From positions 1 through 30,184 of the forward strand of contig DATFYI010000194.1 of assembly GCA_035315125.1 (NCBI GenBank): DNA of 30,184 nt, written 5' to 3'. Positions 15,599 to 23,949 of the stretch are shown piece by piece. The DNA is from DATFYI01 sp035315125. Its GTDB lineage: Bacteria > Chloroflexota > Anaerolineae > Anaerolineales > Anaerolineaceae. Below the pieces are notes generated by a model that was not told where the DNA came from, did no database searches, and worked only from the letters and a program-made list of their open reading frames with translations. Position 1 is the first letter of the stretch. Each line of letters starts with the position of its first letter. The position numbers and the translations under genes are program-made.

Positions 15599-17041
15599 AT
15601 GAGAAGTAAGTCAATGATTTTCATGTCGATTCTGGTCATGCTTTTTGTGTTGACCGGATGTTTTAAAAGCGCCAGTACAACGCAAGTTTTGACAACCTCA
15701 GGGACGACAACTCCAACTGTCGGGACAGCAACTACCCAGGGTCAGCAAGTAATCGCTGTTACCCCTACTGTGTCGCCTGCCGCTGGAGCCGCCACGCCCG
15801 CCTCCTCAACACCGGCGGCATCTTCGGCCAATCCAACCGTGGTCAAAGTGGGCCTGGTGTATCCGATGGCTGGAGCTATGGCGGATTGGGGCAAAGATGC
15901 CCAGCCATTTATCGACGCGGCTCAGACCAGTATTAATGCTTCCCCTGCAGCTGTTGCCGCCAACAAGCAGTTTAATTTTGTCGTCCAGTCCGATGATCAG
16001 ACCAAAAATGGCACCCAGGCGGCTGTAAAAGAGTTGGTGGAAAAAGAAAAAGTGTCTGTGATTGTGGGTCTTCCCACCGCCCAAGAGCTGGGATATGTTA
16101 TGTCCTACCTGTCACAGCATCACATTCTGGTGTTGAGCTCCGCCCCGGTGGATTCAAACTCATCTCTGCGAAAATCTGATTTGCTTTATCGCCTGGCGCC
16201 GAATGATCTTTACCTGGCGCAGAATCTGGGCCAATTTGCCATCCAGCAAGGCTATACCAAGGCGCTGGTAGTCTATAGCAATGATAGCTGGGGAACTGAC
16301 TATGCAAATAAAGTTGCGGATCAGTTCAAAAACAAAAAATACCAGGCAGTGCTATTCCCGGTTAAACCCAGCACGGGTTCGAACGTCAGCGATTATGGCA
16401 ATGATGTAAAGAACCTGGCAGCCAAGGCTACCAAGATGGGCATCAGCAACAAACTGGTGATCATTCTTGCCTTAGAGGAAGGGCAAGACCTGGACGTCAT
16501 GCACTATGGAGCTCAAGATTCAACTTTTGCCAATGTTCGCTGGCTTTCTGCAAGCTTGTATCCCAGCTTGCTGACCGGTAAATTTGGCGCCAATTTGAAT
16601 GTGCCGGATACGCGTGATTTCGCTCTGGCACGCAGCCTGTGGGGTGCAGAACCTTACATTGCCTTCAATGATACGATCACTGGCATTTATAACCAGGCCA
16701 GCACTACTCTCGGCCATTCGCCAAACCTGGAGCATTTCTACCTGTATGATGCCATGCAACTGGCTGCCCAGGCTATCTTGCAGGCCAAATCCAATAAAGT
16801 GGATACGATTGTAAAAGCACTCCCCACAGTTCTTAAGAATTATCAGGGCGCCACGGGTGTAATTCATTTCGACAAATATGGCGACAGAGACACCAGTGGA
16901 ATTGGTTTCTTTGGACTGTATAAAGACCCGTCTCAATCCGGGGACGCAGCCTGGTCATTCCGGTATTATGCTCTTTATGACCCGGCTTCCAATAAATTCT
17001 CAATTCTTTCCACACCCACAGAACGCCAGGCTGGTTTTTAA
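15599..17041 (+). CDS. Lipoprotein substrate-binding protein, branched-chain amino-acid type
   Basis: The signal peptide ends in the lipobox LTGC with Cys21 as the lipid site. A Thr/Ala/Pro-rich tether follows to about residue 75, then a type I periplasmic-binding fold of the Leu/Ile/Val (Peripla_BP_6) kind: VKVGLVYPMAGAMADWG, the SDDQTKNGTQAAVKELVEKEKV segment with its conserved DxQ/D pattern, and HFDKYGDRDTSGIGFF near the C-terminus. Total length is 480 residues. AGGAGG eight bases before the ATG fixes the start. There are no permease or ATPase genes beside it, so it is an orphan that serves a remote transporter or acts as a receptor. The ligand is unknown. Confidence 0.9.
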   Translation: MRSKSMIFMSILVMLFVLTGCFKSASTTQVLTTSGTTTPTVGTATTQGQQVIAVTPTVSPAAGAATPASSTPAASSANPTVVKVGLVYPMAGAMADWGKDAQPFIDAAQTSINASPAAVAANKQFNFVVQSDDQTKNGTQAAVKELVEKEKVSVIVGLPTAQELGYVMSYLSQHHILVLSSAPVDSNSSLRKSDLLYRLAPNDLYLAQNLGQFAIQQGYTKALVVYSNDSWGTDYANKVADQFKNKKYQAVLFPVKPSTGSNVSDYGNDVKNLAAKATKMGISNKLVIILALEEGQDLDVMHYGAQDSTFANVRWLSASLYPSLLTGKFGANLNVPDTRDFALARSLWGAEPYIAFNDTITGIYNQASTTLGHSPNLEHFYLYDAMQLAAQAILQAKSNKVDTIVKALPTVLKNYQGATGVIHFDKYGDRDTSGIGFFGLYKDPSQSGDAAWSFRYYALYDPASNKFSILSTPTERQAGF

Positions 17042-17119
17042 TCTGCCTTTACTGCCGTAGGCCAAAATAGTTCGGGCTTACTGAATAAGCGCTTGTTTTT
17101 CTGAAATGATGTCTGAATT

Positions 17120-17156
17120 AATCACCCCGGGGCTATCCATCATAACCGGGGTGATT
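17120..17156 (+). terminator. Hairpin terminator after the substrate-binding protein
   Basis: AATCACCCCGG at 17120-17130 pairs perfectly with CCGGGGTGATT at 17146-17156, an 11-base-pair stem with a 15-base loop. The downstream T run is short (TTGATTTG), so efficiency is uncertain. Confidence 0.6.
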
Positions 17157-17327
17157 GATTTGAACGTGGGATATGGGTCTCATGTTCGTCAATCGGTTCT
17201 AAATGGTTGTAAAATAAATGTATATTTTCAGGAAGATGTTGCCCGATCGGCCGGGAAACTACCGGTGTGATCCGTTTGGTGAGATCAGAGATTATTCCTG
17301 AAATGATTTGATAAAAAAGGACCCAAA

Positions 17328-19199
17328 ATGAGCCCAGCTTTAGAAAAAGGTATTGCTGCAGCAAAAGCCGGCAACAAAAGAGAAGCGCTGAAATATTTGC
17401 GAGAGGCGCTTCTATTAGATGCTCAAAATGCCAACGCCTGGTTGTGGATGTCGGCGATGGTGGATGATCCTGAGAAAAAACGCCACTGTTTAAAAATGGT
17501 TCTTGAGCTTGAACCGGATAATAAAGTCGCCCGCAACGGCTTGAATGTTCTTAATCAGAATTTTCCCCCACAAGTTGTCTCAACCTCGCTCCAGACATCC
17601 AGCGAGCCCTCTGATTCGACCGAGGGAGCTTCTCAACCCCTTTCGGCAGCCTCGGCGTTGCCATCTCAACCCTTGGCTGCCAGCCAATCGCTCTCCTCGC
17701 AGGCGAATTCTGCATCCGCCGGGTTGCCATCCAGACCAGTCCCAGCCTCAACTGCCCGGCCCTCGCAACCAATACCGGCTTCCAGCCCTGTATCGTCAAA
17801 ACCGGTACCGGCTTCTTCTCCTGTATCTTCACAACCGGTTTCTCCCTTCACGACCCCGGAAATAATACCGGATGATCCGGCCCTGATCAAAACACAGGCT
17901 ATACAGTCTGAAGCATTGAGATCTGTTTCCCCGCCCTCAAAACCTGCCTTTATCCCGGAAGATGAAAGCAGCTCAACAACCGATCAGGTTGGCCCGCTCG
18001 TTTCACAGACGAATAGCCCAACACGGGCCGGTAAAAGACAGGTTGAGCGCGCTGCCAGAGACCGGAGATGGCAGATCATTATTTTGGTGATACTGGCCCT
18101 GATTATAATTTTTACGATTATCATTATCGCAGTATTTGTTTATCCCAAAATCATGAATGCGGGTTTATTGAATATCCTTCCACCGGTTGCCGGTCTACCG
18201 GCCATTCATATCCCGGCTTTTTCATCCGGAACCAGCCAACCTAAACAGACCCCTCTGCCGCTGCCGCCACAATTGGGTGTGTTTCTGGTTGAGAGCGGAA
18301 ATTACCTTGCCTTGACCCCCGGCGCCGGCAGGGTTCCCAATCTGGATGTTCCCACCACCACCAATAAATCACCACAGGCCGTATTTTATGATCCTTCCAT
18401 CGATGAGAGTCAGCTAAAACTTTATGCGCTGGCGGGGGGTGTCCGGGGTGCCGAAGAAATCATCAACCTGGATCAGAAGCAGGGTATTATCACAGCGACA
18501 GTCCAAAACCCATTGGATGCCGGTCTTTATTGTTTTATTCAATCCAGCGCCAGCTTGAAACCAGCCCAGCAACACTGGTGGTGTTTTAATGAGGTCACTT
18601 CAAATGACGGATTGAATACCAATATCAATATTTCTCCACCGGACCAGGGGTTCTATATTATCCAAAACGGTATGCCGGTCGAATTAACGATTAGCAGCGG
18701 GGTCATTTCCTCGTCCCTTTCAAAACTTCCCATCATCTCACCATCCAGCCCAATTGTTATTGCGAACTTACCCAAGGTAACACCGGATAGCTTAAAGCTG
18801 GTGGCTCTGGTGGGTGGGTTTGGGATTCAGCTTTCCCCACTGGATAGTTCTATCATTAAAATCTATACGGGTTCTCCGGCTGAAATAAGCGGCCTTGAAA
18901 CTGGAGATGTGATATTAACTGTAGACGGTCAGGCAACCAATAAAAACTTTTCCTTAACGCAACAGTTAATTGAAGCGCCATTTGGCACTCCTTCTAAATT
19001 GTACGTTCAGCGGGGTAATCATCAAGTCACCCTGACGGTAACCCGCAATTGGGTGGCCGACACCACCGAGCTGACCTTTAATGTCGTGCCCAAACCCGGT
19101 TTCTTTTATCTTGTTCCGACGATAAGTCTCTCACCGGGTGCTTATTGCTATGAGACTCTCCAGGATTCGTGGTGTTTTGGGGTTCAAAAACCGTCCTAA
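17328..19199 (+). CDS. Single-pass membrane protein: N-terminal TPR-like module, outer PDZ domain
   Basis: Function unknown. Residues 1-75 are a TPR-like module (NANAWLWMSAM, HCLKMVLELEPDN, ARNGL) that matches the N-terminus of the protein encoded at 25818 at a constant offset of three. A long Ser/Pro/Gln region (about 80-240) contains near repeats of PVPASSPVSS. A strong membrane segment lies at about 249-273, so the TPR part is cytoplasmic and the rest outside. The outer part has two related beta-rich modules. Each has a GxFLVESG/GFYIIQNG start, a LKLYALAGG/LKLVALVGG strand, and an ending with Cys and WCF. A PDZ domain (about 495-568, GSPAEISGLETGDVILTVDG) sits inside the second. AAGGA six bases before the ATG supports the start. 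The 286 bases before it hold the previous terminator and no clear promoter. Confidence 0.85.
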   Translation: MSPALEKGIAAAKAGNKREALKYLREALLLDAQNANAWLWMSAMVDDPEKKRHCLKMVLELEPDNKVARNGLNVLNQNFPPQVVSTSLQTSSEPSDSTEGASQPLSAASALPSQPLAASQSLSSQANSASAGLPSRPVPASTARPSQPIPASSPVSSKPVPASSPVSSQPVSPFTTPEIIPDDPALIKTQAIQSEALRSVSPPSKPAFIPEDESSSTTDQVGPLVSQTNSPTRAGKRQVERAARDRRWQIIILVILALIIIFTIIIIAVFVYPKIMNAGLLNILPPVAGLPAIHIPAFSSGTSQPKQTPLPLPPQLGVFLVESGNYLALTPGAGRVPNLDVPTTTNKSPQAVFYDPSIDESQLKLYALAGGVRGAEEIINLDQKQGIITATVQNPLDAGLYCFIQSSASLKPAQQHWWCFNEVTSNDGLNTNINISPPDQGFYIIQNGMPVELTISSGVISSSLSKLPIISPSSPIVIANLPKVTPDSLKLVALVGGFGIQLSPLDSSIIKIYTGSPAEISGLETGDVILTVDGQATNKNFSLTQQLIEAPFGTPSKLYVQRGNHQVTLTVTRNWVADTTELTFNVVPKPGFFYLVPTISLSPGAYCYETLQDSWCFGVQKPS

Positions 19200-20326
19200 G
19201 CCATATTGGCAAGCTGGCGCAGGTAAGTGGTCAGGATTATCGGCCCATTATTACTAATCCAAATTGTGTCTTCAACCCGCACGCCCCAGGCTCCGGTTGA
19301 GAGGTTTGAGTTTCCAATCGCTATAACGATGTTTGGAAGCAGGGTAAGCGGCTCACTGGTGTTCCGTAGATAGGCAGTGCTATAGGTCATAGGATAATCA
19401 TCGAGGTCAATTCCAACCCCGTGGATGGGCGGATCGTATTTATTGTGTATGTGTCCGGCTGAATTCAGTGATTCCTGGAAAAAATTCTCGATGTCGGCCA
19501 CGCAGGTACCCGGTTTGGAATTAAATATTGAACACTGTTGGGTGCTGAGATATAGATCGTAGGCTGATATTTGCTCTGGACTTGGCATCCCGGCACATAC
19601 CGTACGACACATATCGGCGCAATAACCTGCCACGCTGGGGTGGATATCAATGCAAACCATATCCCCGGTTTTCAATTTCCTTTGAGTGGGCAAACCGTGT
19701 GACAGCGCCGTGCGTTGGCCAAAAGTGACATAAGTTCCCAAAAATCCATCCGCGCCCGCTTGGCGCATGGTAAATTCTGCTTCGGCGGCCAACTGACTTT
19801 CGGAAATTCCAGGTTTAATCGCATTCACAGCGGCTTTCATACCTGTATCTGCCACCCGGGCGGCAACCCGGATGCGGTCGATCTCATCCGGATCTTTGAC
19901 TTTGCGCAATTCTGCCAGCAAAAATGAACAGTCCTGGATAATCACTTGATCATCTGGCAATAAACCGGATTGGGCAAACAGATCGTACATCGAGCGGGTC
20001 AGATTCAGGTATTCCAGGCCAAGCTTACCTTTATTGATTCCCAATTTCTGTAATTGGTCTCGCATGCATCGTATCATGCTCGCTTCATCTTCAAATCCAT
20101 TCAGGAAATCTAAATGGGCCAGGCTTTGTGCGTCCGCAAGATCGGTTTCCGGTACGCCTAAAGCTACTTTACCCGATCGGCTGACCAGGGCATAAGTATT
20201 GGGACGGTAGTCTCCGGTCAGATAAAATACATTCGATCGACTTGTCAGCAGTAAGACATCCAATCCATCGTTTTGCATCAAAGCAGTACATTTTGTCAAA
20301 CGTTTTTGGTAAAGGTTGCGGTCCAT
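19196..20326 (-). CDS. M24-family (Xaa-Pro peptidase-like) protein with altered metal site
   Basis: The pita-bread fold of M24B peptidases is clear, with a creatinase-like N-terminal domain (DGLDVLLLTSRSNVFYLTGDY) and a C-terminal catalytic domain. Counting from the chosen start, metal ligands D227 (CIDIHP), D238 (ADMCRT), H302 (IHGVG) and E352 (VRVEDT) are present. The fourth ligand, normally Glu in the ..VxTIEPG strand, is G338 (IAIGNSN). The usual HE before the proline also reads DD (DLDDYP). Peptidase activity is therefore doubtful. I start at the ATG 20326 because GGAGGGAAAG lies just upstream; the in-frame ATG at 20341 overlaps that ribosome site. It overlaps the convergent PDZ-protein gene by four bases. 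Confidence 0.9.
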   Translation of the reverse strand: MDRNLYQKRLTKCTALMQNDGLDVLLLTSRSNVFYLTGDYRPNTYALVSRSGKVALGVPETDLADAQSLAHLDFLNGFEDEASMIRCMRDQLQKLGINKGKLGLEYLNLTRSMYDLFAQSGLLPDDQVIIQDCSFLLAELRKVKDPDEIDRIRVAARVADTGMKAAVNAIKPGISESQLAAEAEFTMRQAGADGFLGTYVTFGQRTALSHGLPTQRKLKTGDMVCIDIHPSVAGYCADMCRTVCAGMPSPEQISAYDLYLSTQQCSIFNSKPGTCVADIENFFQESLNSAGHIHNKYDPPIHGVGIDLDDYPMTYSTAYLRNTSEPLTLLPNIVIAIGNSNLSTGAWGVRVEDTIWISNNGPIILTTYLRQLANMA

Positions 20327-20578
20327 AAGCTTTCCCTCCAATCAATCGATAAGTCGGGTCGCTGGTGATCGTTGTTAGTCAAATGAAATGATTAACTTAT
20401 TCCATTCAATTAGTATCCGCTAATTTTTTTGAACATGGATGATTGTTTCTATGATTATAAAGCGAAATTGGGATTAGGGGATGTGTTAAGCTGCGAAAGG
20501 ATGCTTGTTGCTCCAGCTACTTTAATGATTAAGCCGTAGGGAAGCCTGTTAAAGAGACCTAGATTTGAATATAAAATG

Positions 20579-20608
20579 AACGGGGCATGGATTTGCCCAT
20601 GCCCCGTT
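20579..20608 (-). terminator. Strong hairpin terminator after the pilin gene
   Basis: AACGGGGCATGG and CCATGCCCCGTT form a perfect 12-base-pair stem with a six-base loop. Read on the - strand it is followed by CATTTTATATT. It lies 20 bases beyond the pilin stop. Confidence 0.8.
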
Positions 20609-20627
20609 TCAACTTTGGGCGTGTAAT

Positions 20628-20774
20628 TTAAACCAGTCTGACAACATTGCTGAACATCTTTCCAATACTTGGACCGAGTAAGGCCAATATAACGATAACT
20701 ACAATAGCAACCAAAACAAGAATTAATGCATATTCAAGAAGACCCTGGCCTTTTTCCGTCGGCGCAAACAACAT
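20628..20774 (-). CDS. Flp-family type IVb pilin, orphan
   Basis: This 48-residue protein is a class III (Flp) pilin subunit precursor. It has a short leader (MLFAPTEKGQG) and then the processing-site pattern G-LLEYALI, in which the prepilin peptidase cuts after Gly and the Glu-Tyr pair is conserved. A hydrophobic helix (LVLVAIVVIVILALLG) and a short tail with KMFSNVV follow. A strong AAGGAGGT ribosome site lies before the ATG. The gene has its own promoter and terminator, so it is a single-gene unit. No Tad secretion genes (tadA/B/C, cpaB, prepilin peptidase) are in the window, so assembly must use a system encoded elsewhere. Confidence is high because sequence and size are typical. Confidence 0.88.
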   Translation of the reverse strand: MLFAPTEKGQGLLEYALILVLVAIVVIVILALLGPSIGKMFSNVVRLV

Positions 20775-20856
20775 TTTGATTACCTCCTTTCATAATAATC
20801 TGATTCATCAAGGGTATGCCCAAAGTTTAATGAGAAATGAAGATAATGAGTTCGTG

Positions 20857-20888
20857 GTCATTTTTGCAAAAATAGAACAAAAAATGAC
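20857..20888 (-). promoter_or_regulatory. Hairpin in the pilin mRNA leader
   Basis: GTCATTTTT at 20857-20865 and AAAAATGAC at 20880-20888 form a nine-base-pair stem within the roughly 135-base leader. It could stabilise the transcript or bind a regulator. Confidence 0.4.
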
Positions 20889-20915
20889 AGCCCTTATAAA
20901 AGTATATCTATATAC

Positions 20916-20943
20916 ATTATACGGGCATGCCAATTGATTGCAA
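20916..20943 (-). promoter_or_regulatory. Sigma-70-like promoter for the pilin gene
   Basis: On the - strand, TTGCAA (20943-20938) and TATAAT (20921-20916) are 16 bases apart. This is the best -35/-10 pair in the window and fits an abundantly made pilin. Confidence 0.7.
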
Positions 20944-21044
20944 CTCAAATAGCTTTACAATTCCCTTTCAACGCCTCAAATTTGACAATTTTAAGGTTAT
21001 TTAAATGCCTGAACCAGCCCAATTTTCATTATATGATTGAGATA

Positions 21045-23936
21045 TTAGGGGTTTGCGACAGTAAATGTCACACTGGATGATTCCGTCATATTCCCTGCCA
21101 GGTCATAAGCTTTGACAAGCAGGCTGTGATGGCCGGCGACGGATTGCCACGTCAGATTATACGGCGCCTGCTCGTTCTGACCAATCTTTTCGCCATCCAG
21201 GTACCATTCCAATTTTGCCACTCCAACCGCATCGTTTGCATCGGCTTGAAAGGTGATCTGCGCATCGGTGCTGGTTTGGAATTGTTGGTTGGGCTCGGGA
21301 TAGTTGATCTGGGCGGTAGGCGGCGTGTTATCTACGGTTACCTGGATGGTGGCGCTTTGAATGGTCTGGTCTTTTTGCACAACCAGCAAGCGCACGGCGT
21401 ACAGGCCTTCCAGACCCTGGGTATCCCAAACCGCCAGCAAACCGTTTTCGACCGGATTGCTGCTACTGGAACCAATTTGAAGCCAGTCGGATGGGTTTAA
21501 GCCCTGTCCAGCTTGCAGGCGATAACTGCTAAAGCCGCTCCCGCTGGCGGTTCCGGTGATTTCGATTTTACCGTGGACGTAGCCAAATGAAGCTGGGCTG
21601 CTGATCTGGACGTACGGTGAAGGCAGGGGAGGTTGAATGGCGTCATAATCAGTGGGCGCCATTGCGATACCCGCCGATTTGGCCCAATCCTGAGCTTCAG
21701 GTGGGATAACCATGAAGGTATGGTCTTCTACCAGTTCTGGCGGTGTAAACACAGTTGCAAGCCGGTCGGTTTCACGGTTTACCTGAAAAACTTTGTAAAG
21801 TGAATCGGGTGTGGTCGGATCATTGCCATCAAGAAAGACCTCGCTCACCGTAGTCGGGCAATCTGTTGTTGGTAGAAGACCGGAGGGGTCACATACAGTC
21901 ACCGTGTCAATCCCGGCGGGAGTTGTCCAATCCCCGGCCGGCAGATTTTGATTTGCATACTGCATGACAGCATGCCATACGCCGGCAGCCGTTTTCGGAT
22001 CCAGTTGGATGGATGAATCGCCGTTTGTGGTTGGAAAACCCAGCCAGATGGCTGATAGGCGTTGCGGTGTGTAACCAACCGCCCAAACTTCCTGGCCGGT
22101 TTCCACCTGACCGGTCTTGGCTCCTGCCGGCCGGCCAATTTCAAGCGGATTTGGGAAGCCAAGACTTGGCCAACGGGCTGATTCGTCGCTCAAAATGTTA
22201 TGAACCAGATAAGCAAGTTGCGGGCTTAAAATCGATCGAGTTTGTGGCTGCTCTTCATCGAGCAGCGTTCGCCCTGACATATCATCTAATTTCAAAAACA
22301 AACTGGAGTGTAGATCGCCGGTTGTATCAACCGTTTGGCCGGTTTGTGTACCCAAATTAGCAAAGGTGCTGTAAGCCTGGGCGATCTGCAGTATATTGAC
22401 AGATCCACCGGTATACAGCAGGTCTTGTAGATTGTTATTGCTGGTCAGACCGGTCAATCCCAACGGTTCTGCCAGATGCCAGACATTGAATGGGCCGACC
22501 TCGTTCAAGATCTGCGAAAATGGGGACAGGTAATCATTGGCCAGGGCCATGCGTAAGCGTTGAGGACCGTGATATTTTCCATCGGGATTGGCGGGGGTTG
22601 AGAGTTCGCTTGTTCCGCTGGCGGGAATATCCCACACCAGGCTGGCCGGTCCCATGCCGCGCGCAAATCCTGCCAGGGCTATGAATGGGGTCAGCAAGGA
22701 GCCGGGCTGGTGGCCGTTTAAAACCGGGCTTTCACCGTTTTTATCGTCATCTCCGAGGAATGCCAGCACCTGGCCGTTTTGCGGATCCAGCACCAGCCCG
22801 CTGATTTGTAAGTCGGCAGGTAGGGGGGTGCTGGTGGGGGGCAACGTGGGCAGAAGCCTGGCTGTTTCGCAGGATTGACCGCCATTTTTTGAGCCGCCGG
22901 ATGAATTTCCGATCAGACGCAGGATTTGGGTATTGGCAGCGCAAACTAACTGGTTTTGCAGGTCATAATCCAGGGTCGTGATAACCCGCAAGCCGCCTTG
23001 TTCCAGACGGGCCTGTCCAAATTGCTCGGATAACTGGTTGGAGAGCAGATGGATGAAAGCTGTTGCCGGTGATGAGCCTGTTTGAGGCGCCTGACTAAAA
23101 TGTATGGTATCCGCTCGAGCTTGTTGATATTCGGTTTGATCGATAGAACCATGCGCCAGAAGCTGAGCCAAGGCTGCCTGTTCGCGTTCGCGTGCGGCGG
23201 CGGGTGCATCCAGGGGATTTAAGGCGGGAGCCTGGCTGGTAACCGCCAGCAGCACTGATTCCGCCAGGTTGAGCTGGCTGGCCGGCTTCCCAAAATAAAG
23301 TCGGGCGGCGCTATCTGCTCCATAGGCAAGATGGCCGTAATAAGTGCTGTTCAGGTACCATTCTAAAACCTGGGAACGCCCGTAGCTGGCTACTAATTGG
23401 GCGGCCAATAAATGCATGCGTAAAGCGTGCCTCAGACCAGGCGCTTCTGTATTGAGCAGCAGCTCGTCCACCAACCGTTCTGCCAGCGTTGAAGGTTGGT
23501 TGGAAGACAGATCAGTCCAATCAAAGCCGGGTGATGACCAAAATGAAGGCTGCATCGACGCAATGGTGATTTGAACAAACAGGGGTGAAAAATGCTCAGG
23601 CGCGTCCGGGTTCAGCGCCAGAAAATGGCGGGGTATGCCCGGATTTTCAAGCTGGTAGAGCAAGTGCTGGCCTGATCGGTCGTAGAAGAGCGTCGGTTGT
23701 AACAACAGGCCTTTATCCCGATCCAGTAAAATAGGTAGCTGGCTGATCGAGGGCAGGTCATAGGTCAAACTGGCATAGGCCGCTCCCGCCGCAAACAATG
23801 CTACTGCCAGCAGCAGTCCCACGATTGCGCCACAACTTAAGCCTAACTGGCCCAGCCGGTGGGAAAAGCTTTGTTGTTGGCGGTTCTGACGCCGGCTGCG
23901 CCGGTTCACCAGCAGGGAAAGTTGAGACGGACGCAC
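21045..23936 (-). CDS. Class A PBP-like protein with both catalytic sites degenerate
   Basis: At 963 residues this has the layout of a bifunctional peptidoglycan synthase: basic N-terminus, membrane anchor at about 33-55, GT51-like domain (about 85-265), transpeptidase-like domain (about 375-720) and two Ig-like C-terminal domains (about 775-963). The family fold is evident from VLEWYLNSTYYGHLAYG, QPGSLLTPF and GAKTGQ. The catalytic elements are gone. The GT51 ED pair is M128-Q129, GGSTITQQ reads QPSTLAER, and the second Glu is M174. SxxK is S413-L-L-T416, SxN is D468-Y-L, and only KTG (607-609) survives. It begins 13 bases after the membrane TPR gene and is probably co-transcribed with it. 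A scaffold or regulatory role is more likely than synthesis. Confidence 0.88.
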   Translation of the reverse strand: MRPSQLSLLVNRRSRRQNRQQQSFSHRLGQLGLSCGAIVGLLLAVALFAAGAAYASLTYDLPSISQLPILLDRDKGLLLQPTLFYDRSGQHLLYQLENPGIPRHFLALNPDAPEHFSPLFVQITIASMQPSFWSSPGFDWTDLSSNQPSTLAERLVDELLLNTEAPGLRHALRMHLLAAQLVASYGRSQVLEWYLNSTYYGHLAYGADSAARLYFGKPASQLNLAESVLLAVTSQAPALNPLDAPAAAREREQAALAQLLAHGSIDQTEYQQARADTIHFSQAPQTGSSPATAFIHLLSNQLSEQFGQARLEQGGLRVITTLDYDLQNQLVCAANTQILRLIGNSSGGSKNGGQSCETARLLPTLPPTSTPLPADLQISGLVLDPQNGQVLAFLGDDDKNGESPVLNGHQPGSLLTPFIALAGFARGMGPASLVWDIPASGTSELSTPANPDGKYHGPQRLRMALANDYLSPFSQILNEVGPFNVWHLAEPLGLTGLTSNNNLQDLLYTGGSVNILQIAQAYSTFANLGTQTGQTVDTTGDLHSSLFLKLDDMSGRTLLDEEQPQTRSILSPQLAYLVHNILSDESARWPSLGFPNPLEIGRPAGAKTGQVETGQEVWAVGYTPQRLSAIWLGFPTTNGDSSIQLDPKTAAGVWHAVMQYANQNLPAGDWTTPAGIDTVTVCDPSGLLPTTDCPTTVSEVFLDGNDPTTPDSLYKVFQVNRETDRLATVFTPPELVEDHTFMVIPPEAQDWAKSAGIAMAPTDYDAIQPPLPSPYVQISSPASFGYVHGKIEITGTASGSGFSSYRLQAGQGLNPSDWLQIGSSSSNPVENGLLAVWDTQGLEGLYAVRLLVVQKDQTIQSATIQVTVDNTPPTAQINYPEPNQQFQTSTDAQITFQADANDAVGVAKLEWYLDGEKIGQNEQAPYNLTWQSVAGHHSLLVKAYDLAGNMTESSSVTFTVANP

Positions 23937-23949
23937 CGTTAGGGGCCTT

